NCBI RefSeq assembly: GCF_003014675.1
Contig: NZ_PYAU01000001.1
Coordinates: 1 to 64,000, forward strand
Source: Labedella gwakjiensis
GTDB lineage: Bacteria > Actinomycetota > Actinomycetes > Actinomycetales > Microbacteriaceae
Length of the DNA: 64,000 nucleotides
Direction of reading: 5' to 3'
Below are positions 18,187-26,675 of this stretch, one piece after another (the first letter of the stretch is position 1; each line of letters starts with the position of its first letter). The position numbers and the translations under genes are program-made. The notes under the pieces were generated by a model, which saw only the letters and a program-made list of their open reading frames with translations, was not told where the DNA came from and made no database searches.

Positions 18187-21100
18187 TCACGCGGTGCGCT
18201 CGGCCGACTCCTTCGACTTCTCGTCCTTCGGAAGCGGCACCATCGCGTCGAGGAACTGACGAACCCAGGCGATGAGGTCGTGGTCGGCGAGCGGCTCGCC
18301 ATCGACTCGCGGCATGGGCACGACGAGAGCGTTCGTCTGCTTCATGAACTTGCCCTGCGGGTACATGCGGCGCATCCGTGCCTGCAGGGAGTCGGGCAGT
18401 TCCACGGGCGCGGCCCGGAGGTTGCTGCCCATCGCGACGAGTTCGCCGAGCCCGGATTTCTGGGCCCGTCGGCGCAGGCGGGCGACCTCGACGAGTGTCG
18501 CCACCGCGGCGGGCGGCTCGCCGTAGCGGTCCGTGAGCTCGTCGACGACGAGATCGATCTGGTCGTCGGCCGACGTCGGGGCGCTCGCGACCGAGAGCTT
18601 CTGGTACGCCTCGAGGCGCAGTCGCTCGCTGTCGACGTAGTCGTCCGGGATGTGGGCGTCGACGGGGAGCTCGAGGCGGAGCTCCGTCTGACCTTCCGCG
18701 ACGTCGCCACGGAAGGTGGAGACGGCCTCGCCGATCATCCGCAGGTAGAGGTCGAAACCGACGCCCGCGATGTGACCGGCCTGCTCCCCGCCGAGCAGGT
18801 TGCCGGCACCGCGGATCTCGAGGTCCTTGAGGGCGACCTGCATTCCACTGCCGAGCTCGTTGTTCGCGGCGATCGTCGAGAGACGGTCGTTCGCCGTCTC
18901 CGACAGCGGCTTCGACTCGTCGTAGAGGAGATACGCGTAGGCGCGCTCGCGGCCACGACCGACCCGACCGCGCAACTGGTGCAACTGGCTGAGCCCGTAC
19001 TTGTCGGCACGGTCGATGATGATCGTGTTCGCGTTCTGGATGTCGAGGCCCGTCTCGATGATGGTCGTGCAGACGAGGACGTCGAAGCGCCGCTCCCAGA
19101 AGTCGACGACGACCTGCTCGAGCACGTGCTCCGAGAGCTGGCCGTGGGCGATCGCGATGCGCGCCTCCGGCACGAGCTCGGCGATCTCCGACGCCACCCG
19201 GTTGATGCTCGAGACACGGTTGTGCACGAAGAAGATCTGACCCTCGCGCAGGAGCTCGCGACGGATCGCGGCGGCGATCTGCTTGTCGCTGCGCGGGCCG
19301 ACGAAGCTCAGCACCGGGTGCCGCTCCTCCGGCGGGGTCGCGAGGGTGGACATCTCGCGGATGCCCGTGACGGCCATCTCGAGGGTGCGCGGGATCGGCG
19401 TCGCACTCATCGCGAGGAGGTCGACGTTGGTCTTGAGCTTCTTCAGGGCGTCCTTGTGCTCGACACCGAACCGCTGCTCCTCGTCGATGATGACGAGACC
19501 GAGGTCCTTGAAGCGCACCTTCTCGGTGAGGATGCGGTGCGTGCCGATGACGACGTCGACGGTCCCGCGCTCGAGTCCGTCGTGCGTCTCCTTCGCCTCC
19601 TTGTCCGTCTGGAAGCGGCTCAGGGCGCGCAAGTGCACGGGGAAACCGGCGAAGCGCTCCTGGAACGTCTCGAAGTGCTGCTTCACGAGCAGGGTCGTCG
19701 GCACGAGGATCGCGACCTGCTTCCCGTCCTGCACCGCCTTGAACGCCGCGCGCACCGCGACCTCGGTCTTGCCGAAGCCGACGTCGCCGGAGAGCAGGCG
19801 GTCCATGGGGATCGGGCTCTCCATGTCGCGCTTGACCTCGTCGATCGTGGTGAGCTGGTCGGGTGTCTCCGCGAAGGGGAAGGCCTCCTCGAGCTCGCGC
19901 TGCCACGGCGTGTCCGGCCCGAAGGCGTGCCCGCGTGACGCCATACGCGCCGAGTACAGCTTGACGAGCTCGACGGCGATGTCACGGACGGCCTTGCGGG
20001 CCTTGCCTTTGGCCTGGGCCCAGTCGCTGCCGCCCATCTTCGACAGAGCCGGCGCCTCTCCCCCGACGTATCGGGTGAGGAGATCGAGCTGATCGGTGGG
20101 CACGAGCAGGCGGTCGCCCGGGTAGCCGCGCTTCGACGGCGCGTACTCGAGGACGAGGTACTCGCGCATCGTCTTCGTGGGGTTGCGGCCGCCGGACGAC
20201 ACCTCACGCTGTGTGAGTTCGACGAAGCGGCCGATGCCGTGCGTCTGGTGCACGACGTGGTCGCCCGCCGTGAGCTGCAGCGGGTCGACGACGTTCTTGC
20301 GACGCGACGCGAGCTTCTTGACGGACCGCGAGTCGTACCCGGCCGACCGCCCGTAGAAGTCGGACTCGCCGATGACCGCGAGCTTCTCCTCGCGCATCTC
20401 GAAACCGTGGTCGGCGCACGCCTGCAGGAGGTACGCGACCCCTGGCTCGGTCTCCTCGGGGAGGACGTCGACGATGCGGGCGGCGAGCCCGCGCTCGGAG
20501 AGCACGTCGCGCGCGCGCTCCACGAGGCCAGCGCCCTGCGACACGACGACGACGGACCACGCGGACTGCAGGAGTTCGGCCACGTGGTCGACGGCGCCGT
20601 CGACGTTTCCGGAGAAGCTCGGGACGGGTTCACCGTCCACCCGCACGGTGAGCATCTCGTCCGCATCGATGTCGACCGGCGATCCGTCCGCGTCCACCGG
20701 CAGGTCGGACGGACCCATCTGGAACGAGCTGATCGTCCACCACGGCTCACGCTTCCCGCGCTTCTCACGCGACTCGTTGAGGGTGTTGATGCTGAGGAAC
20801 TCGCCGCTCTCGAGGTCGATCGGCGCCTCGGCACCGGCCGTGGCCGCACTCCACGCCGCGGCGAGGAACTCTCGGTTCGTCTCCGACAGGCTGATGGAGC
20901 GCGAGGCGACGCGCTCGGGCGCGACGACGGCGATCGCGGAGCCGACGGGGATGTAGTGCGTCACAGGCACGAGCCGGTCGACGAGGGCCGGCGCGAGCGA
21001 CTCCATGCCCTCGACCGGGATGCCGTTCGCGACCTTCTCGAGGATCGACGACAGGCTCGGGAACTCGTGGACCATCTCGGACGCCCGCTGGCGCACGCCG

Positions 21101-21819
21101 TCGCTCAGGAGGAGCTCGCGGCTGGGCGGCAGCTCGACGCTCTGCAGCTTCTCGGGGAGCGAGCGCTGATCGGCGACGCTGAAGGCGCGGACCGTCTCGA
21201 CCTCGTCTCCGAAGAACTCGACACGAACGGGATGCGAGGCGACGGGCGGGAAGACGTCGAGGATGCCGCCGCGCACGGCGAACTCGCCGCGCCGCGACAC
21301 CATGTCGACGCGCACGTAGGCGAGTTCGACGAGACGCTGGGTGATGACGCGGAGGTCCTCCCCGCGCGCTCCGGCCGTGAGGACGACGGGTTCGACGTCG
21401 GCGAGGTTGTCGGCGATCGGCTGCAACGCCGCGCGCACCGAGGCCGTGACGATGAGCGGGTCGGCTCCGTTCCAGGTGCGCATGCGCCGCAACGCGTGGA
21501 TGCGCTTGCCGACGATCTCGGCACTCGGGCTCAACCGCTCGTGCGGCAGCGTCTCCCACGCGGGGAACTCGATGATCTCGGCGGCGGGGAGGAGACTCGC
21601 GAGCGATGCGCGCAGGGACTCGGCCTCGCGCCCCGTCGGCGTGATGACGAGGAGGGCGCCGGACTCGCCACGGGCACGACGCGCCTCGACGAGACCGGCG
21701 AGGAGAGGCGCACGGAGGCCGTCCGTGGCGGAGAAGTCCGCATCACGACCGGCGTAGCCGAGGGCCTTCTGGAAGCTGGAGGCGCGCGAAAGCGCAGGAA
21801 TCAGGCCCTGGAGAGTCAC
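18187..21819 (-). CDS. mfd: Transcription-repair coupling factor Mfd
   Basis: A 1210-residue ATPase that displaces stalled RNA polymerase from damaged DNA and recruits UvrA. Domain order is complete: UvrB-like N-terminal module (about 1-340), RNA polymerase-interacting domain (about 500-580), a RecG-like translocase with Walker A GDVGFGKTEV, the DEEQ box IIDEEQRFGV and the QxxGRxGR-type motif LRGRVGRGRERAYAYL, and a C-terminal TRCF domain. The GTG start at 21819 gives the family N-terminus. Pth and L25 genes lie immediately upstream on the same strand. Confidence 0.96.
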   Translation of the reverse strand: MTLQGLIPALSRASSFQKALGYAGRDADFSATDGLRAPLLAGLVEARRARGESGALLVITPTGREAESLRASLASLLPAAEIIEFPAWETLPHERLSPSAEIVGKRIHALRRMRTWNGADPLIVTASVRAALQPIADNLADVEPVVLTAGARGEDLRVITQRLVELAYVRVDMVSRRGEFAVRGGILDVFPPVASHPVRVEFFGDEVETVRAFSVADQRSLPEKLQSVELPPSRELLLSDGVRQRASEMVHEFPSLSSILEKVANGIPVEGMESLAPALVDRLVPVTHYIPVGSAIAVVAPERVASRSISLSETNREFLAAAWSAATAGAEAPIDLESGEFLSINTLNESREKRGKREPWWTISSFQMGPSDLPVDADGSPVDIDADEMLTVRVDGEPVPSFSGNVDGAVDHVAELLQSAWSVVVVSQGAGLVERARDVLSERGLAARIVDVLPEETEPGVAYLLQACADHGFEMREEKLAVIGESDFYGRSAGYDSRSVKKLASRRKNVVDPLQLTAGDHVVHQTHGIGRFVELTQREVSSGGRNPTKTMREYLVLEYAPSKRGYPGDRLLVPTDQLDLLTRYVGGEAPALSKMGGSDWAQAKGKARKAVRDIAVELVKLYSARMASRGHAFGPDTPWQRELEEAFPFAETPDQLTTIDEVKRDMESPIPMDRLLSGDVGFGKTEVAVRAAFKAVQDGKQVAILVPTTLLVKQHFETFQERFAGFPVHLRALSRFQTDKEAKETHDGLERGTVDVVIGTHRILTEKVRFKDLGLVIIDEEQRFGVEHKDALKKLKTNVDLLAMSATPIPRTLEMAVTGIREMSTLATPPEERHPVLSFVGPRSDKQIAAAIRRELLREGQIFFVHNRVSSINRVASEIAELVPEARIAIAHGQLSEHVLEQVVVDFWERRFDVLVCTTIIETGLDIQNANTIIIDRADKYGLSQLHQLRGRVGRGRERAYAYLLYDESKPLSETANDRLSTIAANNELGSGMQVALKDLEIRGAGNLLGGEQAGHIAGVGFDLYLRMIGEAVSTFRGDVAEGQTELRLELPVDAHIPDDYVDSERLRLEAYQKLSVASAPTSADDQIDLVVDELTDRYGEPPAAVATLVEVARLRRRAQKSGLGELVAMGSNLRAAPVELPDSLQARMRRMYPQGKFMKQTNALVVPMPRVDGEPLADHDLIAWVRQFLDAMVPLPKDEKSKESAERTA

Positions 21820-21880
21820 CAGAGAAGTCTACGCGGGACCACCGACACCGGGGCTGGGGTAGCGCGGGTGGACCGGATGA

Positions 21881-22465
21881 TCAGGCGGGCGGCGCGTGGA
21901 AGCGCTGCTGCGCCGAGAGAAGGCCCTCGTCGACGATCGCCTCGACCGCGTCCGCCGCATCGGCGATGAGCGACGGCAGACTCTGCTTCTCGGTGGAGGA
22001 GAAGTCCTTCAGCACGAAGTCGGCTGCATCCTGCCGGCCCGGAGGGCGGCCAACGCCGACGCGCACCCGGACGAAGGGGGCCGCGTCGGTGGCCTTGATG
22101 ATGTCGCGGATCCCGTTGTGACCGCCGTGACCGCCGCCGCTCTTGATGCGCACGGTGTCGAACGGGATGTCGAGCTCGTCGTGGATCACGATGAGCCGAT
22201 CGGCCGGGATGGAGAGATAGTCGAGGAGCGGCGAGACCGCTCGACCCGACTCGTTCATGTAGGTGGTGGGTGCGGCGAGCACGAGCTTCGGACCGCCAGG
22301 GCGGACGCGTCCCTCGGCGACGAGGTTCGGCGTCTTGTGCCGCGAGAACCGTGCGCCCATGCGGGCGGCGAGTTCCGAGAGCACCATCTGGCCGACGTTG
22401 TGACGGTTGGCCGCGTAGCCGGGCCCGGGATTCCCGAGCCCGGCTACGAGCCAGACGTCCGCCAT
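21881..22465 (-). CDS. pth: Peptidyl-tRNA hydrolase
   Basis: A 194-residue enzyme that recycles tRNA by cleaving peptidyl-tRNA released from stalled ribosomes. LVAGLGNPGPGYAANRHNVG carries the catalytic histidine and the conserved Asn, HDELDIPF the catalytic Asp, and GGGHGGHNGIRDI the tRNA-backbone loop. Length is normal. It follows the L25 gene by 24 bases, the classic rplY-pth pair, and precedes mfd by 61 bases; the three are probably one transcript. Confidence 0.96.
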   Translation of the reverse strand: MADVWLVAGLGNPGPGYAANRHNVGQMVLSELAARMGARFSRHKTPNLVAEGRVRPGGPKLVLAAPTTYMNESGRAVSPLLDYLSIPADRLIVIHDELDIPFDTVRIKSGGGHGGHNGIRDIIKATDAAPFVRVRVGVGRPPGRQDAADFVLKDFSSTEKQSLPSLIADAADAVEAIVDEGLLSAQQRFHAPPA

Positions 22466-22489
22466 GGGTGCGGTGCTGAAGAGGGTCGA

Positions 22490-23122
22490 CTACTCGGAGT
22501 CGGAGGACTCGTCGGAGTCCACGCCGGCCTCGGCGCCGGCCTCGGCAGCGGCCTCGTCGGCCGCGAGGTCGTCCTCGGTCGGGGCCGGCGGCGTGGTGAT
22601 GCCGACGATGAGCGTCTCCGGCTCGCTGAGCAGCGTCGCACCAGCGGGGAGCGTGACGTCGGCTGCGGTGATCTGCGCGCCCTCCTCGAGGCCCTCGACC
22701 GAGACGGTGACGCGCTCGGGGATGTGGGTGGCCTCGACCTCGAGCGAGATCGACGTGGCGTCGAGGTTCGCGATCGTGCCGGGGTAGGACTCGCCCTCGA
22801 CGTGCACGGGCACGTCGACCGTGACCTTCTCGCCCTTGCGGACGACGATGAGGTCGATGTGCTCGATGATCGAGAGGACCGGGTCGCGCTGCACGTCCTT
22901 GACGAGGACGAGCTGCTCCTTCCCGGCGATGTCGAGCGTGATGACCTGGTTGGCCTTGCGCACGATGAGGAGCATCTGGTGGCCGGGCAGCGTGACGTGC
23001 TGCGGGTCCGTGCCGTGGCCGTAGATGACGGCGGGGATCTTGCCGGCGGCGCGGATCTTGCGGGCCGCTCCCTTACCGAAGGACTCGCGGACCTCGGTGA
23101 TGACCTTGTTGTCGTCTGACAT
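22490..23122 (-). CDS. rplY: 50S ribosomal protein L25 (Ctc type)
   Basis: A 210-residue L25/TL5/Ctc protein that binds 5S rRNA. The N-terminal L25 domain (about 1-95, FGKGAARKIRAAGKIPAVIYG) is followed by the TL5-type beta domain (about 96-180) and an acidic tail of Glu, Ala and Ser (to the end). The ATG at 23122 has AGGAGA seven bases upstream and gives MSDDNKVITEVRESFG; a longer in-frame start has no support. It forms the usual pair with pth. The 264-bp gap upstream contains the promoter and no gene I can support. Confidence 0.95.
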   Translation of the reverse strand: MSDDNKVITEVRESFGKGAARKIRAAGKIPAVIYGHGTDPQHVTLPGHQMLLIVRKANQVITLDIAGKEQLVLVKDVQRDPVLSIIEHIDLIVVRKGEKVTVDVPVHVEGESYPGTIANLDATSISLEVEATHIPERVTVSVEGLEEGAQITAADVTLPAGATLLSEPETLIVGITTPPAPTEDDLAADEAAAEAGAEAGVDSDESSDSE

Positions 23123-23386
23123 GGTGTTTCTCCTAGCGGACCGTTCAGGGCCCAGATCGTGTCGCACAGAACCGGCGTCGCCGGTCCCGGGCGGGACTGT
23201 TGTATCAACTCGAACGCATAGCGCGTGAGGAAAAGCCGCGAAGCCCGCTCACCGCGTCGATAACGGTTCCCGCTGCCGCCGAAGCGGTGACGGGTTCCCT
23301 CGCCGAAGTTCAGTGGGAGAGTCTACCCCACGCGGCTGGCGCGCCCCGAACCGACGAGACGCGGACGGACCGGGACGGGGCCGTCG
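23123..23386. other. Gene-free stretch between gluconokinase and rplY
   Basis: These 264 bases lie upstream of rplY and downstream of the gluconokinase gene on the same strand. I see small GC-rich hairpins (for example accggcgtcgccggt near 23171) and a TTGATACAA-containing segment on the minus strand that could be part of the rplY promoter, but no open frame with coding features. Confidence 0.5.
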
Positions 23387-23923
23387 TCAGAGCGCGCCGA
23401 TCCCCTCGACCGCGGCGTCGACGATAGCGGGGACCTCGGCGTCGACGTCCACGACGACCGCGCGCTCGTCGTCCTGGAGCTCCTCGAGCGTCGCGAACTG
23501 CGAATCGAGGAGGCTCGCCGGCATGAAGTGGTCGCTGCGGCCCTCGAGCCTGTGGGCGAGCACGTCCCGCTCGCCGTGCAGATGCAGGAACACGGTCTCG
23601 GGCGCCTCCTCACGGATCGCGTCACGATACGAGCGGCGGAGCGCTGAGCAGGCGATCACGAGCCCGCCGTCGCCGGCAGACGCGAGAGCGGCCCCCACGG
23701 TGCGGAGCCACGGCCAGCGGTCGTCGTCGTCGAGGGGGTGGCCCGCCGCCATCTTCTCGACGTTCGTTAGGGGGTGCAGCGAGTCGCCGTCCACGAAGGG
23801 CACGCCGAGCGATGCGGCGACGAGAGCGCCGATGGTGCTCTTGCCGGCCCCCGAGACACCCATCACGACGACGTGCGGGTGCCGTCGGGTCGGTGAAGGT
23901 GATTCGCTCGGGGTGTCGCTCAT
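23387..23923 (-). CDS. gntK: Gluconokinase
   Basis: A 178-residue P-loop kinase that phosphorylates D-gluconate to 6-phosphogluconate. VVMGVSGAGKST is the ATP-binding motif, FVDGDSLHPLTNVEKMAAGHPLDD is split here as FVDGDSLHP and the lid-side KMAAGHPLDD, and CSALRRSYRD is the family signature. Length matches GntK. It is transcribed divergently from gnd, whose product acts on the next intermediate, so the two genes form a compact gluconate-to-ribulose-5-phosphate unit. No regulator gene is adjacent. Confidence 0.93.
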   Translation of the reverse strand: MSDTPSESPSPTRRHPHVVVMGVSGAGKSTIGALVAASLGVPFVDGDSLHPLTNVEKMAAGHPLDDDDRWPWLRTVGAALASAGDGGLVIACSALRRSYRDAIREEAPETVFLHLHGERDVLAHRLEGRSDHFMPASLLDSQFATLEELQDDERAVVVDVDAEVPAIVDAAVEGIGAL

Positions 23924-23968
23924 GCGTCCGTGCTCCTGACGTCGTCGGTGGGGCGGCCATCCCCCACT

Positions 23969-24012
23969 CTGCCAGACCCCCCGCCCTGCCAGACCCCCCG
24001 GCCAGACCCCCG
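23969..24012. repeat. C-rich short direct repeats between gntK and gnd
   Basis: ctgccagaccccccg occurs at 23969-23983 and 23986-24000, and a shortened copy gccagacccccg follows at 24001-24012. The repeats sit in the 228-bp divergent control region between gluconokinase and 6-phosphogluconate dehydrogenase, so they could be regulator sites or slippage-prone sequence. Confidence 0.75.
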
Positions 24013-24151
24013 CTGCCCGAGCGGGGCGGTCCGAGCGTCGGGGTCATCCGCAGGGTATCCCGTCCGATCATCGGTATCGTTGAGGAAGGATCGACTGCGC
24101 CCGTCGACGGCGCGCGACCTCACGAGAACTGAATCGACAGGAGTACCGTCC

Positions 24152-25609
24152 ATGGCGGAGAACGCAGCAGCAACAGCCAACATCGGAGTAGTCGGACTGG
24201 CGGTGATGGGCTCGAACCTCGCCCGGAACCTCGCGAGCCGCGAGGGCAACACGGTCGCCGTGTACAACCGCTCGTTCGAGAAGACCGAGACACTCCTCTC
24301 CGAGCACCCCGAGGCCGGCTTCGTCGGCTCGAAGACGATCGAGGAGTTCGCCGCGAGCCTCCAGACCCCGCGCACCGCGATCATCATGGTGAAGGCCGGG
24401 GCCGGCACCGATGCGGTCATCGACCAGCTCACACAGGTGTTCGAGCCCGGCGACATCATCGTCGACGGCGGCAACGCCCTCTTCACCGACACCATCCGGC
24501 GCGAGAAGGCCGTCCGCGAGACGGGCATCCACTTCGTCGGCGCCGGCATCTCCGGCGGCGAGGAGGGCGCGCTCAACGGCCCGAGCATCATGCCGGGCGG
24601 CTCGAAGGAGTCCTACGAGACCCTCGGCCCGATCCTCTCCTCCATCGCCGCCGTCGCGGAGGGCGAGCCGTGCGTGACGCACGTCGGCACCGACGGCGCC
24701 GGCCACTTCGTCAAGATGATCCACAACGGCATCGAGTACGCGGACATGCAGCTCATCGCCGAGGCCTACGACCTCATCCGCCGCGGCACGGGCAAGTCCC
24801 CCGCCGAGATCGCCGACGTCTTCGCCGAGTGGAACACCGGCGAGCTCGAGAGCTACCTCATCGAGATCACGGCGGAGGTGCTCCGCCAGGTCGACGCTGA
24901 GACGGGCAAGCCCCTCGTCGACGTGATCCTCGACCAGGCCGGAGCCAAGGGCACCGGAGCCTGGACCGTGCAGACGGCCCTCGACCTCGGCATCCCCGTC
25001 TCCGGCATCGCCGAGGCCGTGTTCGCCCGCTCGCTCTCCTCGAAGCCGGCGCAGCGTGCCGCCGCGACGGACCTGCCCGGACCGAGCGACGCGTGGACCG
25101 TCGACGACCCCGAGACCTTCATCGAGGACGTGCGCCGTGCGCTCTACGCCTCGAAGATCATCGCCTACTCGCAGGGCTTCGACGAGATCGTCGCGGGCGC
25201 CGAGCAGTACGGCTGGGACATCCGGAAGGGCGAGATCGCGAAGATCTGGCGCGGCGGCTGCATCATCCGTGCCCAGTTCCTCAACCGCATCACCGAGGCG
25301 TACGCCGAGAACAGCGGCCTCGTGGCGCTCGTCACGGCCCCGTACTTCCGCGACGCCGTCGCTGGGGCGCAGGACAGCTGGCGCCGCGTCGTCGCGACGG
25401 CCGCGCACGCCGGCATCCCGGCGCCCGCGTTCTCGTCGTCGCTCTCGTACTACGACGGACTGCGAGCCGACCGCCTCCCGGCGGCACTCGTGCAGGGCCA
25501 GCGCGACTTCTTCGGAGCGCACACCTACAAGCGCGTCGACAAGGAGGGCACCTTCCACACACTGTGGTCGGGCGACCGCTCCGAGATCAGCGCCGTCGAC
25601 ACGCACTGA
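24152..25609 (+). CDS. gnd: 6-phosphogluconate dehydrogenase (decarboxylating)
   Basis: A 485-residue NADP-dependent enzyme of the oxidative pentose phosphate pathway that makes ribulose-5-phosphate, CO2 and NADPH. IGVVGLAVMGSNLARNLA is the dinucleotide-binding motif, GAGISGGEEGALNGPSIMPG the substrate loop, and VKMIHNGIEYADMQLIAE carries the catalytic Lys and Asn. The all-helical C-terminal dimerisation region is complete. The ATG at 24152 has AGGAG eight bases upstream. A CPBP-like gene follows after 31 bases. Confidence 0.97.
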   Translation: MAENAAATANIGVVGLAVMGSNLARNLASREGNTVAVYNRSFEKTETLLSEHPEAGFVGSKTIEEFAASLQTPRTAIIMVKAGAGTDAVIDQLTQVFEPGDIIVDGGNALFTDTIRREKAVRETGIHFVGAGISGGEEGALNGPSIMPGGSKESYETLGPILSSIAAVAEGEPCVTHVGTDGAGHFVKMIHNGIEYADMQLIAEAYDLIRRGTGKSPAEIADVFAEWNTGELESYLIEITAEVLRQVDAETGKPLVDVILDQAGAKGTGAWTVQTALDLGIPVSGIAEAVFARSLSSKPAQRAAATDLPGPSDAWTVDDPETFIEDVRRALYASKIIAYSQGFDEIVAGAEQYGWDIRKGEIAKIWRGGCIIRAQFLNRITEAYAENSGLVALVTAPYFRDAVAGAQDSWRRVVATAAHAGIPAPAFSSSLSYYDGLRADRLPAALVQGQRDFFGAHTYKRVDKEGTFHTLWSGDRSEISAVDTH

Positions 25610-25640
25610 TCGCGATACGGACACGGAGACGGGCGAGAAC

Positions 25641-26486
25641 ATGACGGATACGACCCTCTCCGGATCTGCGGCCACGAACGCCGGGAACGGGACGATGAGC
25701 GACAGGCTCATCCGTCTCGTTCCCGGCGTTCTGCTGTCCCTCTCGGGGTTCCTGCTCTTCGGCGTGCACTGGCGACCGTGGGCGTACCTCGTGCTGCTCG
25801 CGGCCGTCGGCGTCGCGTTCCTCGTCGACCGGTCGCTCGGACGGGACCTCTCGCTCATCGCGTTCGGCGTCTTCGTCGTGAGCCTCGTGGAGGTGAGCAC
25901 GAACATCGAGTGGGGCCACATGCTCGTGATGGGGGCAGCCCTCATCGTGGCCGTGCTCGGGCCGTACCTCGCGTCGCGCTTCTGGTTCCGCGACCACGCG
26001 GTGCGATTCCCCGTGCTGACCGGGAAGCGCTGGACGAAGCGGGAGTACGGCTACCTCGTCGGGATCGTCGTGCTCGGCTACCTCATCCTGCCCGTCTACA
26101 TGGTGTCGACGGGCGTCTACCAGAACTGGCCGGCCGCGACCGACGCCGGCTCGATCTTCCGCCTGTTCCTCGGCACGAACGCCCTCGGGATCTGGGACGA
26201 GCTCTTCTTCATCTGCACGTGCTTCGCACTGCTCCGGCGCCACTACGGCATGTGGACGGCGAACATCCTCCAGGCGGTGATCTTCACGTCGTTCCTGTGG
26301 GAGCTGGGCTTCCACGCGTGGGGTCCCCTGCTCATCTTCCCGTTCGCCCTCATCCAGGGCCTCACGTTCACGCTCACGAAGTCACTGAGCTTCGTCGTCG
26401 CGGTGCACCTGCTCTTCGACTTCGTGCTGTTCCTCGTTCTCGTGCACGCCCACACGCGCGAGTGGTTCCCGATCTTCCTCTACTGA
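25641..26486 (+). CDS. CPBP/CAAX-protease-like integral membrane protein
   Basis: A 281-residue protein with about eight membrane helices. The last four helices resemble the CPBP (Abi/CAAX) intramembrane glutamic protease family: WDELFF with D186-E187 at the EExxxR position, FTSFLWELGFHAWG at the F-x-x-x-H position, and VVAVHLLFDF at the third motif. The first motif has Asp-Glu rather than Glu-Glu and lacks the Arg four residues later, so activity is uncertain. It starts 31 bases after gnd and could be co-transcribed. The alternative is an unrelated membrane protein with chance likeness; I put more weight on a diverged CPBP member. Confidence 0.65.
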   Translation: MTDTTLSGSAATNAGNGTMSDRLIRLVPGVLLSLSGFLLFGVHWRPWAYLVLLAAVGVAFLVDRSLGRDLSLIAFGVFVVSLVEVSTNIEWGHMLVMGAALIVAVLGPYLASRFWFRDHAVRFPVLTGKRWTKREYGYLVGIVVLGYLILPVYMVSTGVYQNWPAATDAGSIFRLFLGTNALGIWDELFFICTCFALLRRHYGMWTANILQAVIFTSFLWELGFHAWGPLLIFPFALIQGLTFTLTKSLSFVVAVHLLFDFVLFLVLVHAHTREWFPIFLY

Positions 26487-26574
26487 CCCCCACCCTCCAC
26501 GCCCCACCCCCAAAGGGCTACTCCCGAGCGAGGGCGCCAGTTGCACCTGCCGCCCTCGACACGGATCTGCAGCC

Positions 26575-26675
26575 CTCGGCCCGCGATCACTCGGCCCGCG
26601 ATCACTCGGCGCGCGATCACTCGGCGCGCGATCACTCAGCGCGCGATCACTCAGCGCGCGATCACTCAGCGCGCA
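26575..26675. repeat. 15-bp tandem repeat array across the APC permease stop codon
   Basis: Six full copies of a 15-base unit plus an 11-base partial copy. Copies come in pairs: ctcggcccgcgatca (26575, 26590), ctcggcgcgcgatca (26605, 26620), ctcagcgcgcgatca (26635, 26650), then the partial copy from 26665. The paired variants suggest stepwise duplication. The array covers the last codons and the stop of the minus-strand permease and its 3' untranslated region. Each unit has a gcgcgc or cccgcg core and carries an in-frame TGA on the permease strand. Confidence 0.95.

Noticed and set aside
26575-26675. CRISPR array
   Set aside because: Fifteen-base units without spacers; a simple tandem repeat.
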